The position numbers were made by a program, and so were the translations under genes. Below are positions 8,273-17,861 of a stretch of 59,030 bases of DNA, in pieces. Within the stretch, counting starts at the first letter, position 1. Every line of letters begins with the position of its first letter. The DNA comes from Clostridia bacterium. GTDB lineage: Bacteria; Bacillota; Peptococcia; Peptococcales; SKKY01. The stretch covers positions 1-59,030 of the forward strand of contig RZYW01000003.1 in NCBI GenBank assembly GCA_009930175.1. The letters are read 5' to 3'. The notes under the pieces were generated by a model, which ran no database searches, had not been told where the DNA came from, and was given only the letters and a program-made list of their open reading frames with translations.

Positions 8273-9514
8273 CTATTCTTCGTTTCTATTTTTTGGCAAA
8301 TTTTCTGCAGCTTCAACAAGTTTTTCGAAAGAAACTGTCCCATTGAGTATTCCATTAAGACAATTATTTGTTTCTATATCACCATTAGGGGAATTGAAAG
8401 GATGGAACTTGCCACAAATAATAAAATTATATGGTGTTAAGTATCTCATTCTAATTTTTGCTTTAGAATCAAGATCTACAACTTGACCATCAACTACTGT
8501 TGCATCGTCATCATAATCCTCTCTGGATATAGGCTTTCCCTGAAATTCAGCATACTCTTCATAGGCATAACCTTTACTCCTTAATCTTTCCTCTATATAT
8601 TCAGAATCTATATTGGGATAAACTCCCGTTGGCATTTCAGGTTTAAGCTCAACATAAACAAAACTTCTATAAATAATATCGCTCTTATATACTATAATTT
8701 TTTGAATTAAACATTCATCAATACCAATAATACATTTTGTTTCGCTAATCCTATCAAAGTTTTTAATATATAAGCAACTACTTCCTCTAAAAAACCAAAT
8801 TGGATCATATAATTTTTTATTTCTTAAAGGACTTTTCAACAATAACTGCAGTCGATCTGTTGCTACTTTCGGGTCTTCAAACCACTGTATTCCTCTCGTA
8901 CCCGGAAAAGCTTTGCTCAATCTATAGTCAAAAAATGTAGAAGGGTGTCCAAACATATCAATATCAAAAGATTGATGCTTTTTCTTTTCTTCTTCAGTAA
9001 TAAAAGTAAAATCTTTTACTTTTTTAGTTAATGTTTTATGCTTATCAACACTTACTTCTTCAATATGATACTGAGGTAAATCATTCAATTTCGAGAATAA
9101 TTTAAAATAATCATTTTTCTCATCCGATATCAAGTCAACAATATCACGACTTCGTAAAAAATTAGGAACAATTTCTGATAATAAGCTTTGATCTAGTTTT
9201 TCAAACGAAACTAATATATATTTCTTCTTATTTTTATTTATATCATCAAGAATATATCTACTTTCTATACCAACACCACCCAAAAACAAATCAGCTTTTC
9301 TTTTATATTCCTTAGAGAGTACAATTATTACTTTCTTTGATTTTGATAGTTCTAAGGCCATCATCTCTTGAAAATTAATTGACGTTTCTTCTTGAATTTT
9401 TACAATATCACACTCAGCTTCATGCCCTTTGCTTCTAAGAAAATTAACTAAAGATATTACTTTTTCTTGATGAGCATCAGTATCCCAAGAATAACTTACA
9501 AATATTTCACTCAT
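8273..9514 (-). CDS. SEFIR (TIR-like) domain protein, candidate defence effector
   Basis: The N-terminal ~130 residues look like a SEFIR domain: 'IFVSYSWDTDAHQEKVISLVNFLRSKG' then 'AECDIVKIQEE', 'KVIIVLSKEYKRKAD' and 'GVGIESRYI'. SEFIR is a relative of TIR. In bacteria such domains occur in anti-phage systems, some as NAD-degrading effectors. The remaining ~280 residues are unrecognised. They contain an acidic stretch 'YDDDATVVD' and no membrane segment. The start is supported by AAGGAG 7 nt before the ATG. It follows the ABC-3C-like pair on the same strand after a 146-nt gap with a weak hairpin, so co-regulation is plausible but not certain. Enzymatic activity cannot be judged by eye. Confidence 0.75.
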   Translation of the reverse strand: MSEIFVSYSWDTDAHQEKVISLVNFLRSKGHEAECDIVKIQEETSINFQEMMALELSKSKKVIIVLSKEYKRKADLFLGGVGIESRYILDDINKNKKKYILVSFEKLDQSLLSEIVPNFLRSRDIVDLISDEKNDYFKLFSKLNDLPQYHIEEVSVDKHKTLTKKVKDFTFITEEEKKKHQSFDIDMFGHPSTFFDYRLSKAFPGTRGIQWFEDPKVATDRLQLLLKSPLRNKKLYDPIWFFRGSSCLYIKNFDRISETKCIIGIDECLIQKIIVYKSDIIYRSFVYVELKPEMPTGVYPNIDSEYIEERLRSKGYAYEEYAEFQGKPISREDYDDDATVVDGQVVDLDSKAKIRMRYLTPYNFIICGKFHPFNSPNGDIETNNCLNGILNGTVSFEKLVEAAENLPKNRNEE

Positions 9515-9584
9515 TATTTATCTCCTTAAATATATTTTTTATTTCAATTTCAAATAATGTAACAGCAGGTGTTTACAATTCACC

Positions 9585-9614
9585 AAAAAAAGTAAATATA
9601 AATAAGATTTACTT
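9585..9614 (-). terminator. Weak terminator-like hairpin between ABC-3C-like ATPase and SEFIR gene
   Basis: On the minus strand, the 8-bp stem AAGTAAAT/ATTTACTT with a 9-nt loop is followed by six T. The stem is all A/T except one pair, so it is probably inefficient. It may let part of the transcript run into the SEFIR gene. Confidence 0.4.
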
Positions 9615-9660
9615 AAGTAACTTTTTTCAGCAAAGAATCATCATCTATTTTAATAATTAT

Positions 9661-11100
9661 TTACTCAATTAAGCATTCCTTAATTTCAATTGTATTTACT
9701 TCATCAAAATCATAATTAAAAATTGATGCTATAATAATCTGATGATCTGAAAAATCTCTTTTTATAATTTCCATCATAAGTTTAATATTTGCTTGATCTA
9801 CTTCTTTTCCGCTCGGAGAATCAAGTATTATAGGCAATTTAATTTTAAGGGCTTCTTTAACTGCAATAATATATGCAAGCCTGAAAGCAAAAGCAGTTTT
9901 ATGCAAAACTGCACCAGAAAGTTCTTTAAGATTTGACGTGAAAAGATATGATATTGGTATTGAATCCTTGTCACCTAAATCAAGCTCTGTTGCATATCGC
10001 ACTATATTACTAGATATTGATGAAACAACACTATTATTACTTTTAGTTATATTACTAATTTCACTTCTAATAGATTTAAGCTTTTTCTCTAGACGATTCA
10101 TTTCTTTCTTAATTATTAAAGGATTTAAAGACATTCTAGCAATTCTATTGTCGAATGTTTCTATAAGACTAGCTGACTTGTAAAATTCTAACTGTTCTTT
10201 TTCATTATCTTTTTCCTTCTCAAGTTTATCAAGTTTAGAATTAATAATCCCTAATTCAGAAGAAACAAATTTTCTCTTTGTAATCAATAGCTCAATTGCA
10301 TCATTTAATCCAACAATATTATTTTGAGTTACAGGAAAAATCATTCCATCAGGGGATTTAACTAGTAACTTCATTTCAGTAACGAATTGTATAAAATTTT
10401 TATTATTAGCTAAAGTATTATCAATTCTACGTAATTCTTCTTTCAACCTTTTTTTGTGTAATAAAAATTGATTAATTACGACCTCAGAATTTTCTTCATA
10501 ACTATCAGTTACAATTTCTTCAACATCTAAACTTTCCTTATACTGTGCAATGCTAAACATATTACGATATTTTGTAAATTCCCTGGATAATCTTTCTTGT
10601 GCTCGAATTAACTCCGAACAGTCTCTTCCAGAAAGACCTCGAATTAATTCTTCAATATTAAAATGAATACTACCAATTACAATGCCTCGATTAAGTAAAG
10701 TCCATCCCTTTTCTTGGTCTAGATAAAAAACTCCTAGAATATTTCTTATAATATCAATATTTTCTGTTCCATATATAATCTTATGTAGTTCATTTTGCTG
10801 CTCAGGGAGCACAAAAGTTTGTTTTTTTGAACCTATAGTTACTTCTACAGCGAAATCGCTACAACGAACAAAAGTTATCTTTCCAATTGTTTCACTCTCT
10901 ATTAACAACTCAACTTCACAATTATTGAACTTAATTTTCTTTGTATTAGGGATTTTATAACCTAATGCGTAAAGAATAAAACGAAGAAGGGTAGTTTTTC
11001 CGCGAGAATTTTTTGTACTGTGAATTAAATTAACACCCTCAGAAAATAAAATATTCCTTTCAACAAAACCTTCTTTGAGCCTAATCGATTTAATTATCAC
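9661..11100 (-). CDS. SMC-like ATPase of an ABC-three-component-type system (DUF2326-like)
   Basis: Residues 1-90 form an SMC/RecF-type ATPase N-lobe with a Walker A variant HSTKNSRGKTTLL (27-39). A coiled-coil-rich middle (about 180-370) follows, with many K/E heptads. The C-lobe has 'LSGAVLHKTAFAFRLAYIIAVKEAL' at the signature position and Walker B 'LPIILDSP' (422-429). At 479 residues its arms are short compared with true SMC. The ATG overlaps the stop of the upstream gene by 4 nt (ATGA), so the two are translationally coupled. DUF2326 and ABC-3C ATPases pair with a nuclease-like partner in defence islands, and Lamassu LmuB is a distant relative. The role here is inferred from that. Confidence 0.75.
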   Translation of the reverse strand: MIIKSIRLKEGFVERNILFSEGVNLIHSTKNSRGKTTLLRFILYALGYKIPNTKKIKFNNCEVELLIESETIGKITFVRCSDFAVEVTIGSKKQTFVLPEQQNELHKIIYGTENIDIIRNILGVFYLDQEKGWTLLNRGIVIGSIHFNIEELIRGLSGRDCSELIRAQERLSREFTKYRNMFSIAQYKESLDVEEIVTDSYEENSEVVINQFLLHKKRLKEELRRIDNTLANNKNFIQFVTEMKLLVKSPDGMIFPVTQNNIVGLNDAIELLITKRKFVSSELGIINSKLDKLEKEKDNEKEQLEFYKSASLIETFDNRIARMSLNPLIIKKEMNRLEKKLKSIRSEISNITKSNNSVVSSISSNIVRYATELDLGDKDSIPISYLFTSNLKELSGAVLHKTAFAFRLAYIIAVKEALKIKLPIILDSPSGKEVDQANIKLMMEIIKRDFSDHQIIIASIFNYDFDEVNTIEIKECLIE

Positions 11101-12104
11101 AGTTTCACCTCTTTTTTAATTTTATCAATTGTAATCCTGTTTCTAACAATACTGTAAAGAATAATCTGAACCAACCCTTTTTTACTTTCTTCATCAATAG
11201 TAGGCAGATCAAATTCCGAAAGATAATCTTTCCATCTATTTTTCGCAAATTCTATGCACTTTTCATCAAGTTTCTTTCTAGTTTGGTATACATTATAGTC
11301 GCAAAGTACTTTAATAAAGAATTCGCAACGCTCACACGAGGAATCTATCGTACTCTTATATCTGTGAATAATTTCATCATAAGCACTTGAATCGAATTCT
11401 TCTGTAAAAAGTCTACCACAATGCTCAATATCAGTAACAATAACAATTATAGGCCAAACTACATCCTTTTTCTTCAATCGAAAAGCTACATTCTTCTTTG
11501 TCCCATTTTTAAAAATGTCTTCATGCCAAATATTTAATAATTTCTTTCCTAATCCATAATAATTAATATTTAAATCACCAATAAAATCATCTACTACTTG
11601 CTTAACAATTTTATATCTTTCTAAATCATTATCAGTTTCAAATGGCAATACTTGAATCATAAATTTATCTAAGTCCAATGGTTGGCTTATTCCATTTAAA
11701 CAACCCTCAATTATTTTTTTTGAAGAATTTGGCAATGAGGAAAAGTCACGATGTGCAGCTCCTAAAAATACGCTCCTTGATTCATCTTCATTTAAAGGAT
11801 TAGGGGAATTAGTGATTAATATTAACTTCTGAGCTTTAACTTTTTGATTGCCTTCCGATAAGGAAATGAGAGAATTTTTAAGATTTTTTCTGACATTCCG
11901 AAAATCCGAACTGCTTTCTTCAACTGCTTTTGCCTGAGCTAAGATATGTTGACCATTCTCTAATTCTAATTCTATATCTTCATAGTTGCCCTCTAAACGC
12001 AAAGATATTATGTCCTCAATATTTTCAAGCATAAGTACAATAGCAGCATTTACCTGAAAATCAAATCCAAACAATACAGCATTTGCTCGCCTACTTTTTG
12101 ACAT
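11097..12104 (-). CDS. ABC-three-component-like partner with a nuclease-type N-terminal domain
   Basis: The N-terminus resembles the Cap4/PD-(D/E)xK-like domain of ABC-3C and Lamassu effectors. 'FGFDFQVNAAIVLML' is followed by 'LRLEGNYEDIELE' (Glu38, Glu42, Asp43) and 'HILAQAK' (Gln57, Lys59), the usual E-D-QxK spacing. The C-terminal half is unrecognised, with a cysteine pair 'CERC' and a basic end. It is the first gene of a two-gene unit, overlapping the ATPase by 4 nt. The ribosome site (AGGGCGG) is weak. Homology assignment rests on motif layout, not on a search. If correct, the ATPase senses or gates and this protein cuts DNA or binds the invader. Confidence 0.6.
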   Translation of the reverse strand: MSKSRRANAVLFGFDFQVNAAIVLMLENIEDIISLRLEGNYEDIELELENGQHILAQAKAVEESSSDFRNVRKNLKNSLISLSEGNQKVKAQKLILITNSPNPLNEDESRSVFLGAAHRDFSSLPNSSKKIIEGCLNGISQPLDLDKFMIQVLPFETDNDLERYKIVKQVVDDFIGDLNINYYGLGKKLLNIWHEDIFKNGTKKNVAFRLKKKDVVWPIIVIVTDIEHCGRLFTEEFDSSAYDEIIHRYKSTIDSSCERCEFFIKVLCDYNVYQTRKKLDEKCIEFAKNRWKDYLSEFDLPTIDEESKKGLVQIILYSIVRNRITIDKIKKEVKL

Positions 12105-12356
12105 GAATATATTCCGCCCTTCATTTACCTTAAACTTTTCAACAAAAAAATATTATATTATTTGAAGTTTTTATAAACTTATGTCCATTTTCGATTTAAA
12201 GAAATTAAAATACATTTTAGAAAAACTTATCTGTATTAAAAGTTTATGAGTTTAGATAAGTAATATGATCTGTAACTATATAAATGTTTCAAAATTACGA
12301 AATCTTTTTATTATGTAAATATTTTATTTATTCTTAAATTTATTGAGTCATTTAAA

Positions 12357-12572
12357 TCAATTTTTTTTTAAATAGATTATGCTTTCTATTAATAAAATTA
12401 CTCCACCAATAATAGATCCAAAATAACTGGCAAAGAACCCAATCCAGTCATTACTAGTTTCCACTGAAAAAAATTCTATCCCCATGGTCGTCATAATTCC
12501 AACAATAATTGGGAATATGACTACCAATATTGCTAAGATAACTTTATTTTTATTTGATAGAATAGTTATCAC
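12357..12572 (-). CDS. Small membrane protein, two transmembrane segments
   Basis: This 71-residue protein has two hydrophobic stretches (about 10-31 and 45-66) joined by a short loop containing 'SVETSNDW', and ends in a lysine-rich tail. It resembles no named family I know, though small two-helix proteins often sit at the ends of defence operons. The start is a GTG with a poor ribosome site. It lies 15 nt downstream of the YdbC-like gene and is the last gene of the restriction operon. Confidence 0.55.
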   Translation of the reverse strand: MITILSNKNKVILAILVVIFPIIVGIMTTMGIEFFSVETSNDWIGFFASYFGSIIGGVILLIESIIYLKKN

Positions 12573-12587
12573 CTTCTTTGACTTTTT

Positions 12588-12809
12588 TTACAACTCCATC
12601 TCATTCAACAAATCTCTGAGCTTTATTATTTCCTCTTTACTCAAAGTGATTCCTTTTCCCATTTTCTCGTGCCCTGGCGACCAGTCTCTGATGTCATATT
12701 TTGCTTCTCTTTCATTCCAACTGATAAGGTTGAGCTCTTTAGCCCAACCTTTTGCTGATTCTGATAAACATCCAATTTCTTCTATTATTTCATATTTTAT
12801 TTCAGCCAT
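12588..12809 (-). CDS. YdbC-family PC4-like ssDNA-binding protein
   Basis: A short (73 aa) protein with the YdbC signature 'EIGCLSESAKGWAKELNLISWNEREAKYDIRDWSPGHEKMGKGITLS'. YdbC from Lactococcus is a PC4/Sub1-like homodimer that binds single-stranded DNA or RNA. The start has AAGGAG 7 nt upstream. It follows res by 11 nt, so it belongs to the restriction operon transcript. A link between ssDNA binding and the helicases and nuclease of this operon is attractive but unproven, since ydbC genes also occur alone. Confidence 0.85.
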   Translation of the reverse strand: MAEIKYEIIEEIGCLSESAKGWAKELNLISWNEREAKYDIRDWSPGHEKMGKGITLSKEEIIKLRDLLNEMEL

Positions 12810-12820
12810 TTTAATTCTCC

Positions 12821-15800
12821 TTAGATAGTGTCTTTTACTCCAAATTTTTGTCTAAAGTCTTCGTAACTGTTTACCCAGTCAAACTTAACTAATTCGGATA
12901 CTGCTTTAAAATGTAATTCTCCACATTTTATTTTATTTTTTTCAACTTCGGTCAGGTCCTTTTCCTGCTTCCCTGACTTTGTCTCAACAATAAAATAAAT
13001 ACCAACAGCACCCTGTTCAAGACCGTCTTTTTTGCAAACAATAGCCCAATCCGGAGAGTAATTTCCGTATGGAGTATCAATAACAAATCCACCTTTTTTC
13101 AGTTTCGTGAACAGAATAACATTTTCATTATCTTCTAACTTTTTAGCAAATTCTTTTTCCCCTTTGCTATCCATTTTATAAAATTCATTCATGGCACTTT
13201 TACGGCTCGGATTAGATTTAAAAACTCTCCATCCTTCATAAAAGTCTTCTTCACTAATGGTATCTAATGAAAAGATCTGTCCGGCATCCAGCTCATACCC
13301 TTCAATTACTTCATAAGAAGATATATTAGCAGCTTTCATATTATTTAGTTTAGTAAGAATCTTTTTATTAACTTCATCCAGCACATCTTGAGAATTCATA
13401 GCATTCCTATTTTCAATTCCCTGAATGATTTTAAAAATAGCTAATCTTGGAAGCATAGTATGATACATTATGTGATTGGCTATCTCAAAATCACTTTTTT
13501 CTTGATTGGAATTTTCAAAATCCATATCATAATTTTTTTCTTTTAATTTTTCTAATTCAAATTTTTGTGCGTCGGTAAAACCTGCTTTAGCAGTAGTAAT
13601 ATTAACACTTTTGTGATTATTAAAATATTGCATATATTCATTTATTTCTTTTATACATTCAATAATAAACTGCTCTGAGTCTATTTTACATTTATACAGA
13701 GTGCGCTTTGTTAATTTTTCAGAAAGACCATAGTATATATCTTTAAACTCGTCTTCTGTGACAAAGGCTCTCACTTTATTCTTATATTGGTCAATATCTC
13801 CATTTTTTATTTCAATCCTGCGACTTCCTTTTTGAATCATAAGTTCTATAAATGTTTCTTTAATTTTTTCTTTATGTTCATTGAGAGTTTTATCTTCAAA
13901 ATATATTTCACTAATTCTTTTTGTTGTTTCTTCGATGTTTTTATTAAGCACATTATTCTTATCTAAAATTCCTTTTGCATATAATTCATTTCTAAAAACA
14001 TCAACTAATTCTGGAGTTATCTTTTCTTTAGGTAATCCTGCAGCCTCTAGAGAATTTGTAAGAATATCAGCCGTCACTTCATCTTTATTGAAATTCATAT
14101 TTGCATTAAAATCATCCTGCAGCATTCTGGAAAAATTTTCATAACTGTCATTGGCAATGACGGTTAATTCATTAATCGTCCCATCTAAAGATCTGTTACC
14201 AGTTATATCTACCGGCAGTCTTAACCCACGGCCAATTTCTTGTTTTTTTGCAATTTCTGAACTGCTTTTTTTAAGAGTGCACAGTGTGAAAATATTTGGA
14301 TTATCCCATCCTTCTCTTAAGGCCGAATGAGAAAAAATAAATGCCAATGGTTCACTAAAAGATATTAATTCATCTTTTTTATCAAGAATTAAGCTGATTC
14401 CTCTGTCAATGTCTTCCTGGGATTTAGCTTTAACACTTAGCTCATCCTTTGTAGCATCCCAGTCTTCAATATCTACCTCATTATTTTTTTTATCTAAAGC
14501 AAAATAGCCTTCTCTTATTTTTAAAACCTCTTTATACTCAGGAAAATACTCCTTATATTTTTCAATATTTTTTTCATATTTTTTTATTGCATGCAGATAT
14601 TCATCATCAAAAATACGGAGATATTCACCACGGCGATCCGGCCGCTCATTATCTCTAACCTTATTAACTGCATCAATAAAGAATAAGGTAAGTCCTTTAA
14701 TCTGTTTTCCGCTTTTTAAAATGGCTATTTGTTTTTCAAAATGATTTTGAATCGCCAATCTGATTTGAACCCGAATTTCGTCATTATCATCCAGGCCATT
14801 ATTGCTTTGACCCATTCTTAAAAGAATATCACCCGAAGGCGTTGCAATTCGTAGTGGTTGTAGTTTATGAGGTTCTTCGGCAATTCTCATATTTCTGTAT
14901 TGAACTAATCCACCAGATATCTCTTCTAAAGAAGTATTTCCTCGGACATCAAAGCTTTTTATTCTAATTGAGCCACCCTGTTCCTGAGAGAATATTTCTA
15001 TTTTTGCTTTTAAGTCTTTAGTAAATGACAGATATTTTATATATGGAAAATCCTTTTCAACAACTCCATTTACCGTCTTTACCTGGATTTTTTTTACCAG
15101 TTCTTTTTTATAGGCATCATATGAATCCAGCTTATATATTTGGTTATATAGTTTCTTATGTGTAGCAGAATAACGTAGCGTAAATAGAGGATCGATGTCA
15201 TCAATGGCTTCCAATGACTTGGATTTTTTCCCTTTTTGCCCTTCTATTTTTTGGGGCTCGTCAATAATGACAATAGGATTAATATATTTAATGTCATCCC
15301 AGATAATCTGGCCATATTCATCTTCTGTACGTATTTTATTCGTATCCTTATTAAAAGCCTGGATGTTCATGACACAAATACTAAGATCATTGGTTTCAAT
15401 AAAATTGGTGCTCACCTTTTTTAGATTGTTACTGTCATAAATAAAGCTGTACTTTAATAAATCCACGTCATAGAGTCTTTTAAAATGATCCTGTAATTGT
15501 TGAATCGATTTTTCAACACCTTTTCTGATCGCAATACTCGGCACAACAATCATAAACTTTTTAAAATCATATTCTTTATATAATTCTAAAATCGTCCGTA
15601 AATAGACATAGGTTTTCCCGGTGCCTGTTTCCATTTCTATGGTAAAATTCTTATTTTCTAATTCATGATCAGCAAACAATTTATTCCTAAGCTGAATCTC
15701 TCTCAGATTTTGCAATAACCTGGAGCCTTCATTGATCCCAGGATTTCTTACCGGATCTCCTACTCCAATTTTTCTAACATGTTTCGGGCGGTAGATTCCA

Positions 15801-15904
15801 TCAACCTGACGAGGCAATCCTTTAAATAAATCAACCGTAGAAGTTATTGCATCTAATTGATAATCCAGATCATCATCAAACTGGAAGGTTATTCTGTTTC
15901 CCAT
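12821..15904 (-). CDS. Type III restriction enzyme, Res (helicase-nuclease) subunit
   Basis: The 1027-residue protein is a superfamily 2 translocase with Walker A METGTGKT (91-98), DEPQ in motif II (215-218) and motif VI 'QEIGRGLRLP'. The C-terminal PD-(D/E)xK nuclease shows 'SPDW' (Asp952) and 'VETKSGK' (Glu974, Lys976). Res needs Mod for DNA recognition, moves along DNA using ATP and cuts near unmodified sites. Length and order are normal, with no frameshift, so activity is expected. It begins 13 nt after the mod stop with a GGAGG-type site and is followed by ydbC. Confidence 0.95.
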   Translation of the reverse strand: MGNRITFQFDDDLDYQLDAITSTVDLFKGLPRQVDGIYRPKHVRKIGVGDPVRNPGINEGSRLLQNLREIQLRNKLFADHELENKNFTIEMETGTGKTYVYLRTILELYKEYDFKKFMIVVPSIAIRKGVEKSIQQLQDHFKRLYDVDLLKYSFIYDSNNLKKVSTNFIETNDLSICVMNIQAFNKDTNKIRTEDEYGQIIWDDIKYINPIVIIDEPQKIEGQKGKKSKSLEAIDDIDPLFTLRYSATHKKLYNQIYKLDSYDAYKKELVKKIQVKTVNGVVEKDFPYIKYLSFTKDLKAKIEIFSQEQGGSIRIKSFDVRGNTSLEEISGGLVQYRNMRIAEEPHKLQPLRIATPSGDILLRMGQSNNGLDDNDEIRVQIRLAIQNHFEKQIAILKSGKQIKGLTLFFIDAVNKVRDNERPDRRGEYLRIFDDEYLHAIKKYEKNIEKYKEYFPEYKEVLKIREGYFALDKKNNEVDIEDWDATKDELSVKAKSQEDIDRGISLILDKKDELISFSEPLAFIFSHSALREGWDNPNIFTLCTLKKSSSEIAKKQEIGRGLRLPVDITGNRSLDGTINELTVIANDSYENFSRMLQDDFNANMNFNKDEVTADILTNSLEAAGLPKEKITPELVDVFRNELYAKGILDKNNVLNKNIEETTKRISEIYFEDKTLNEHKEKIKETFIELMIQKGSRRIEIKNGDIDQYKNKVRAFVTEDEFKDIYYGLSEKLTKRTLYKCKIDSEQFIIECIKEINEYMQYFNNHKSVNITTAKAGFTDAQKFELEKLKEKNYDMDFENSNQEKSDFEIANHIMYHTMLPRLAIFKIIQGIENRNAMNSQDVLDEVNKKILTKLNNMKAANISSYEVIEGYELDAGQIFSLDTISEEDFYEGWRVFKSNPSRKSAMNEFYKMDSKGEKEFAKKLEDNENVILFTKLKKGGFVIDTPYGNYSPDWAIVCKKDGLEQGAVGIYFIVETKSGKQEKDLTEVEKNKIKCGELHFKAVSELVKFDWVNSYEDFRQKFGVKDTI

Positions 15905-15917
15905 AACTGATCCCTCC

Positions 15918-17843
15918 TTATATAAATTCTACAGTGTATGTCTTCTTAGAAGCTCCAGAGTTTCTTTCAATTAAAGTCTTAAGTCTTCTGAAAGTCTCAT
16001 CTTTCAATGCAATATCAGCCTTAAAAGCAGAATCTCTGAATACATATTTAACCGGCAGAGGCTCAATAGCCGCCAGCCTATTGACTAATTCTTCAGATAT
16101 GTCTGTTTCAAGGCATATTAAATAGGCGCTGCCATATAGATATGTTCTTTTTCCAATTTCAGTTAATTGTTCTATCTTTTCAGATAAAGGAATATCTTTT
16201 TGACGAAGCATAATTTCATAAACAATATCAATATCATTTGCTTCCAAATTAAAATCTACCAAATCCGGAGTATGAGTCATTTTTTCAATATCCATCTGCC
16301 CAAGGCTGTCTACCATGTTCCATTTAATGTTAGTATCAGATGTTCTGAATACTTTAAAACCGATATCAGGAATAGTTCTGAGTTCATCCCCTTCTTTTAG
16401 CTGAGAATTGTGTTTTTCCACCTCTGTTTTAATTTGATCCCCTGCTCTACGTATACGTTCTTTACCGATTTCACAAATATTCTTATAGTCTGCTATATAT
16501 GCTTCTGAATTTTCATCAGTTTTTTCAGGCAACTGCACCATTATAAATTTACGGTTTCCACCATCTTCAGCATTTAATTGCATTGTAGCATGGGCGGTTG
16601 TTGCAGAGCCCGAGAAGAAGTCGAGAATTATAGAATCCGTTTGACTCCCTATCTGTATTAACCTTTTTATTAAAGTACTTGGTTTAGGATATGAGAAAAA
16701 ATCTTTATTACCAAAAAAGCTTCTAATTTCAATTGATCCCGATTTAGTTGTTCCAAATTTTTGTTCAATAATATTAGATGGCTTTTGTCCATTTAGCTCA
16801 TCTTTCAAAAATGATTTTACATAGGGTACTTTTTTTTCACCAACAAAAATTTTGCCTATTTTTATCCAATTATTTATTGTATTTTGAGGAGCATAAGAAT
16901 TCCATTTTAGTATTGTTCCATCAAATAAAGGTATGTTAACATTATAATCTTTTTGTTTGCTAAGATTTATTAACTGAAATAGTTCACCTTCGTTTTCATT
17001 TCTTTCAATTCCTTTAACTAAATTTTTTTCCTTATCTTTTAATATATGTCTAGATGTATCTTTTTTATCAAGATTTATTAAATTCAAATCTTTACTATTA
17101 GTTTTTGAATATAAAAGAACGTTTTCATAATGACTTCTCATTGTTGTCGAATCATTACCACCTTCTTTTCCTTTTTGCCAAACAAAGTTTGAAATAAAAT
17201 TATAACTACCAAATATCTCATCACATATTTTTTTTAAATTAGCTTGCTCATTATCATCTATACTAATGAATATAACTCCATCATCAGTAAGTAAATCTTT
17301 TGCTACCTTTAACCTTGGATACATCATATTTAACCAATTGGCATGGAAACGATTTGATGACTGCTGATTTCTTTGAAGCGGGTTTCCTTCTTCATCAACA
17401 TTTCCCTCAGCCATTTCGCTTTCCTTTACATTCATTTTAAAATTATCTTTATATACAAAATCATTCCCTGTATTATATGGAGGATCAATATATATCATTT
17501 TTATTGCTCCGTAATAATTTTGCCTTAGCAATTTTAAGACTTCTAAGTTATCCCCTTCTATGTATAAGTTTTCAGTAGTTGCAGCATGCTTACTGTCTTC
17601 TTCAATATAATTTAAAGTTCTACCAAAAACATCTTCCTGAGCCTTTTTCTTTGCTCCCTGTTTCCCAGACCAGGTAAGTTCGTACTTCTCTTTGTCCACT
17701 TCTTCAAACTGCCCTAGTTCTTCTTTTAACGCTTCAAAATCAACGAGCCCATCCTTTATCACTGATGGAAATAATTGGGCTAATGCCTGAATATTATCAT
17801 TAACAAAATCATTAATCCCCTGAGACACTTTTTTAGATTCCAT
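15918..17843 (-). CDS. Type III DNA N6-adenine methyltransferase, Mod subunit
   Basis: A beta-class methyltransferase: motif IV DPPY (120-123) precedes the SAM-binding motif I 'ILDFFSGSATTAHA' (406-419). The region between, about 220-400, is the target-recognition domain and is visibly richer in Asn/Lys and AT than the flanks, as is common for exchanged TRDs. Mod recognises a short asymmetric site and methylates adenine on one strand, protecting host DNA and guiding Res. Its recognition sequence cannot be read from the gene. I saw no long simple repeat in the coding region, so repeat-driven phase variation is unlikely. AGGAGG precedes the ATG at good spacing. Confidence 0.95.
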   Translation of the reverse strand: MESKKVSQGINDFVNDNIQALAQLFPSVIKDGLVDFEALKEELGQFEEVDKEKYELTWSGKQGAKKKAQEDVFGRTLNYIEEDSKHAATTENLYIEGDNLEVLKLLRQNYYGAIKMIYIDPPYNTGNDFVYKDNFKMNVKESEMAEGNVDEEGNPLQRNQQSSNRFHANWLNMMYPRLKVAKDLLTDDGVIFISIDDNEQANLKKICDEIFGSYNFISNFVWQKGKEGGNDSTTMRSHYENVLLYSKTNSKDLNLINLDKKDTSRHILKDKEKNLVKGIERNENEGELFQLINLSKQKDYNVNIPLFDGTILKWNSYAPQNTINNWIKIGKIFVGEKKVPYVKSFLKDELNGQKPSNIIEQKFGTTKSGSIEIRSFFGNKDFFSYPKPSTLIKRLIQIGSQTDSIILDFFSGSATTAHATMQLNAEDGGNRKFIMVQLPEKTDENSEAYIADYKNICEIGKERIRRAGDQIKTEVEKHNSQLKEGDELRTIPDIGFKVFRTSDTNIKWNMVDSLGQMDIEKMTHTPDLVDFNLEANDIDIVYEIMLRQKDIPLSEKIEQLTEIGKRTYLYGSAYLICLETDISEELVNRLAAIEPLPVKYVFRDSAFKADIALKDETFRRLKTLIERNSGASKKTYTVEFI

Positions 17844-17861
17844 ATGTTATTCCTCCTAAAA

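Noticed and set aside
15918-17843. Phase-variable mod gene
   Set aside because: No long homopolymer or tandem short repeat was seen in the coding region or its upstream gap.
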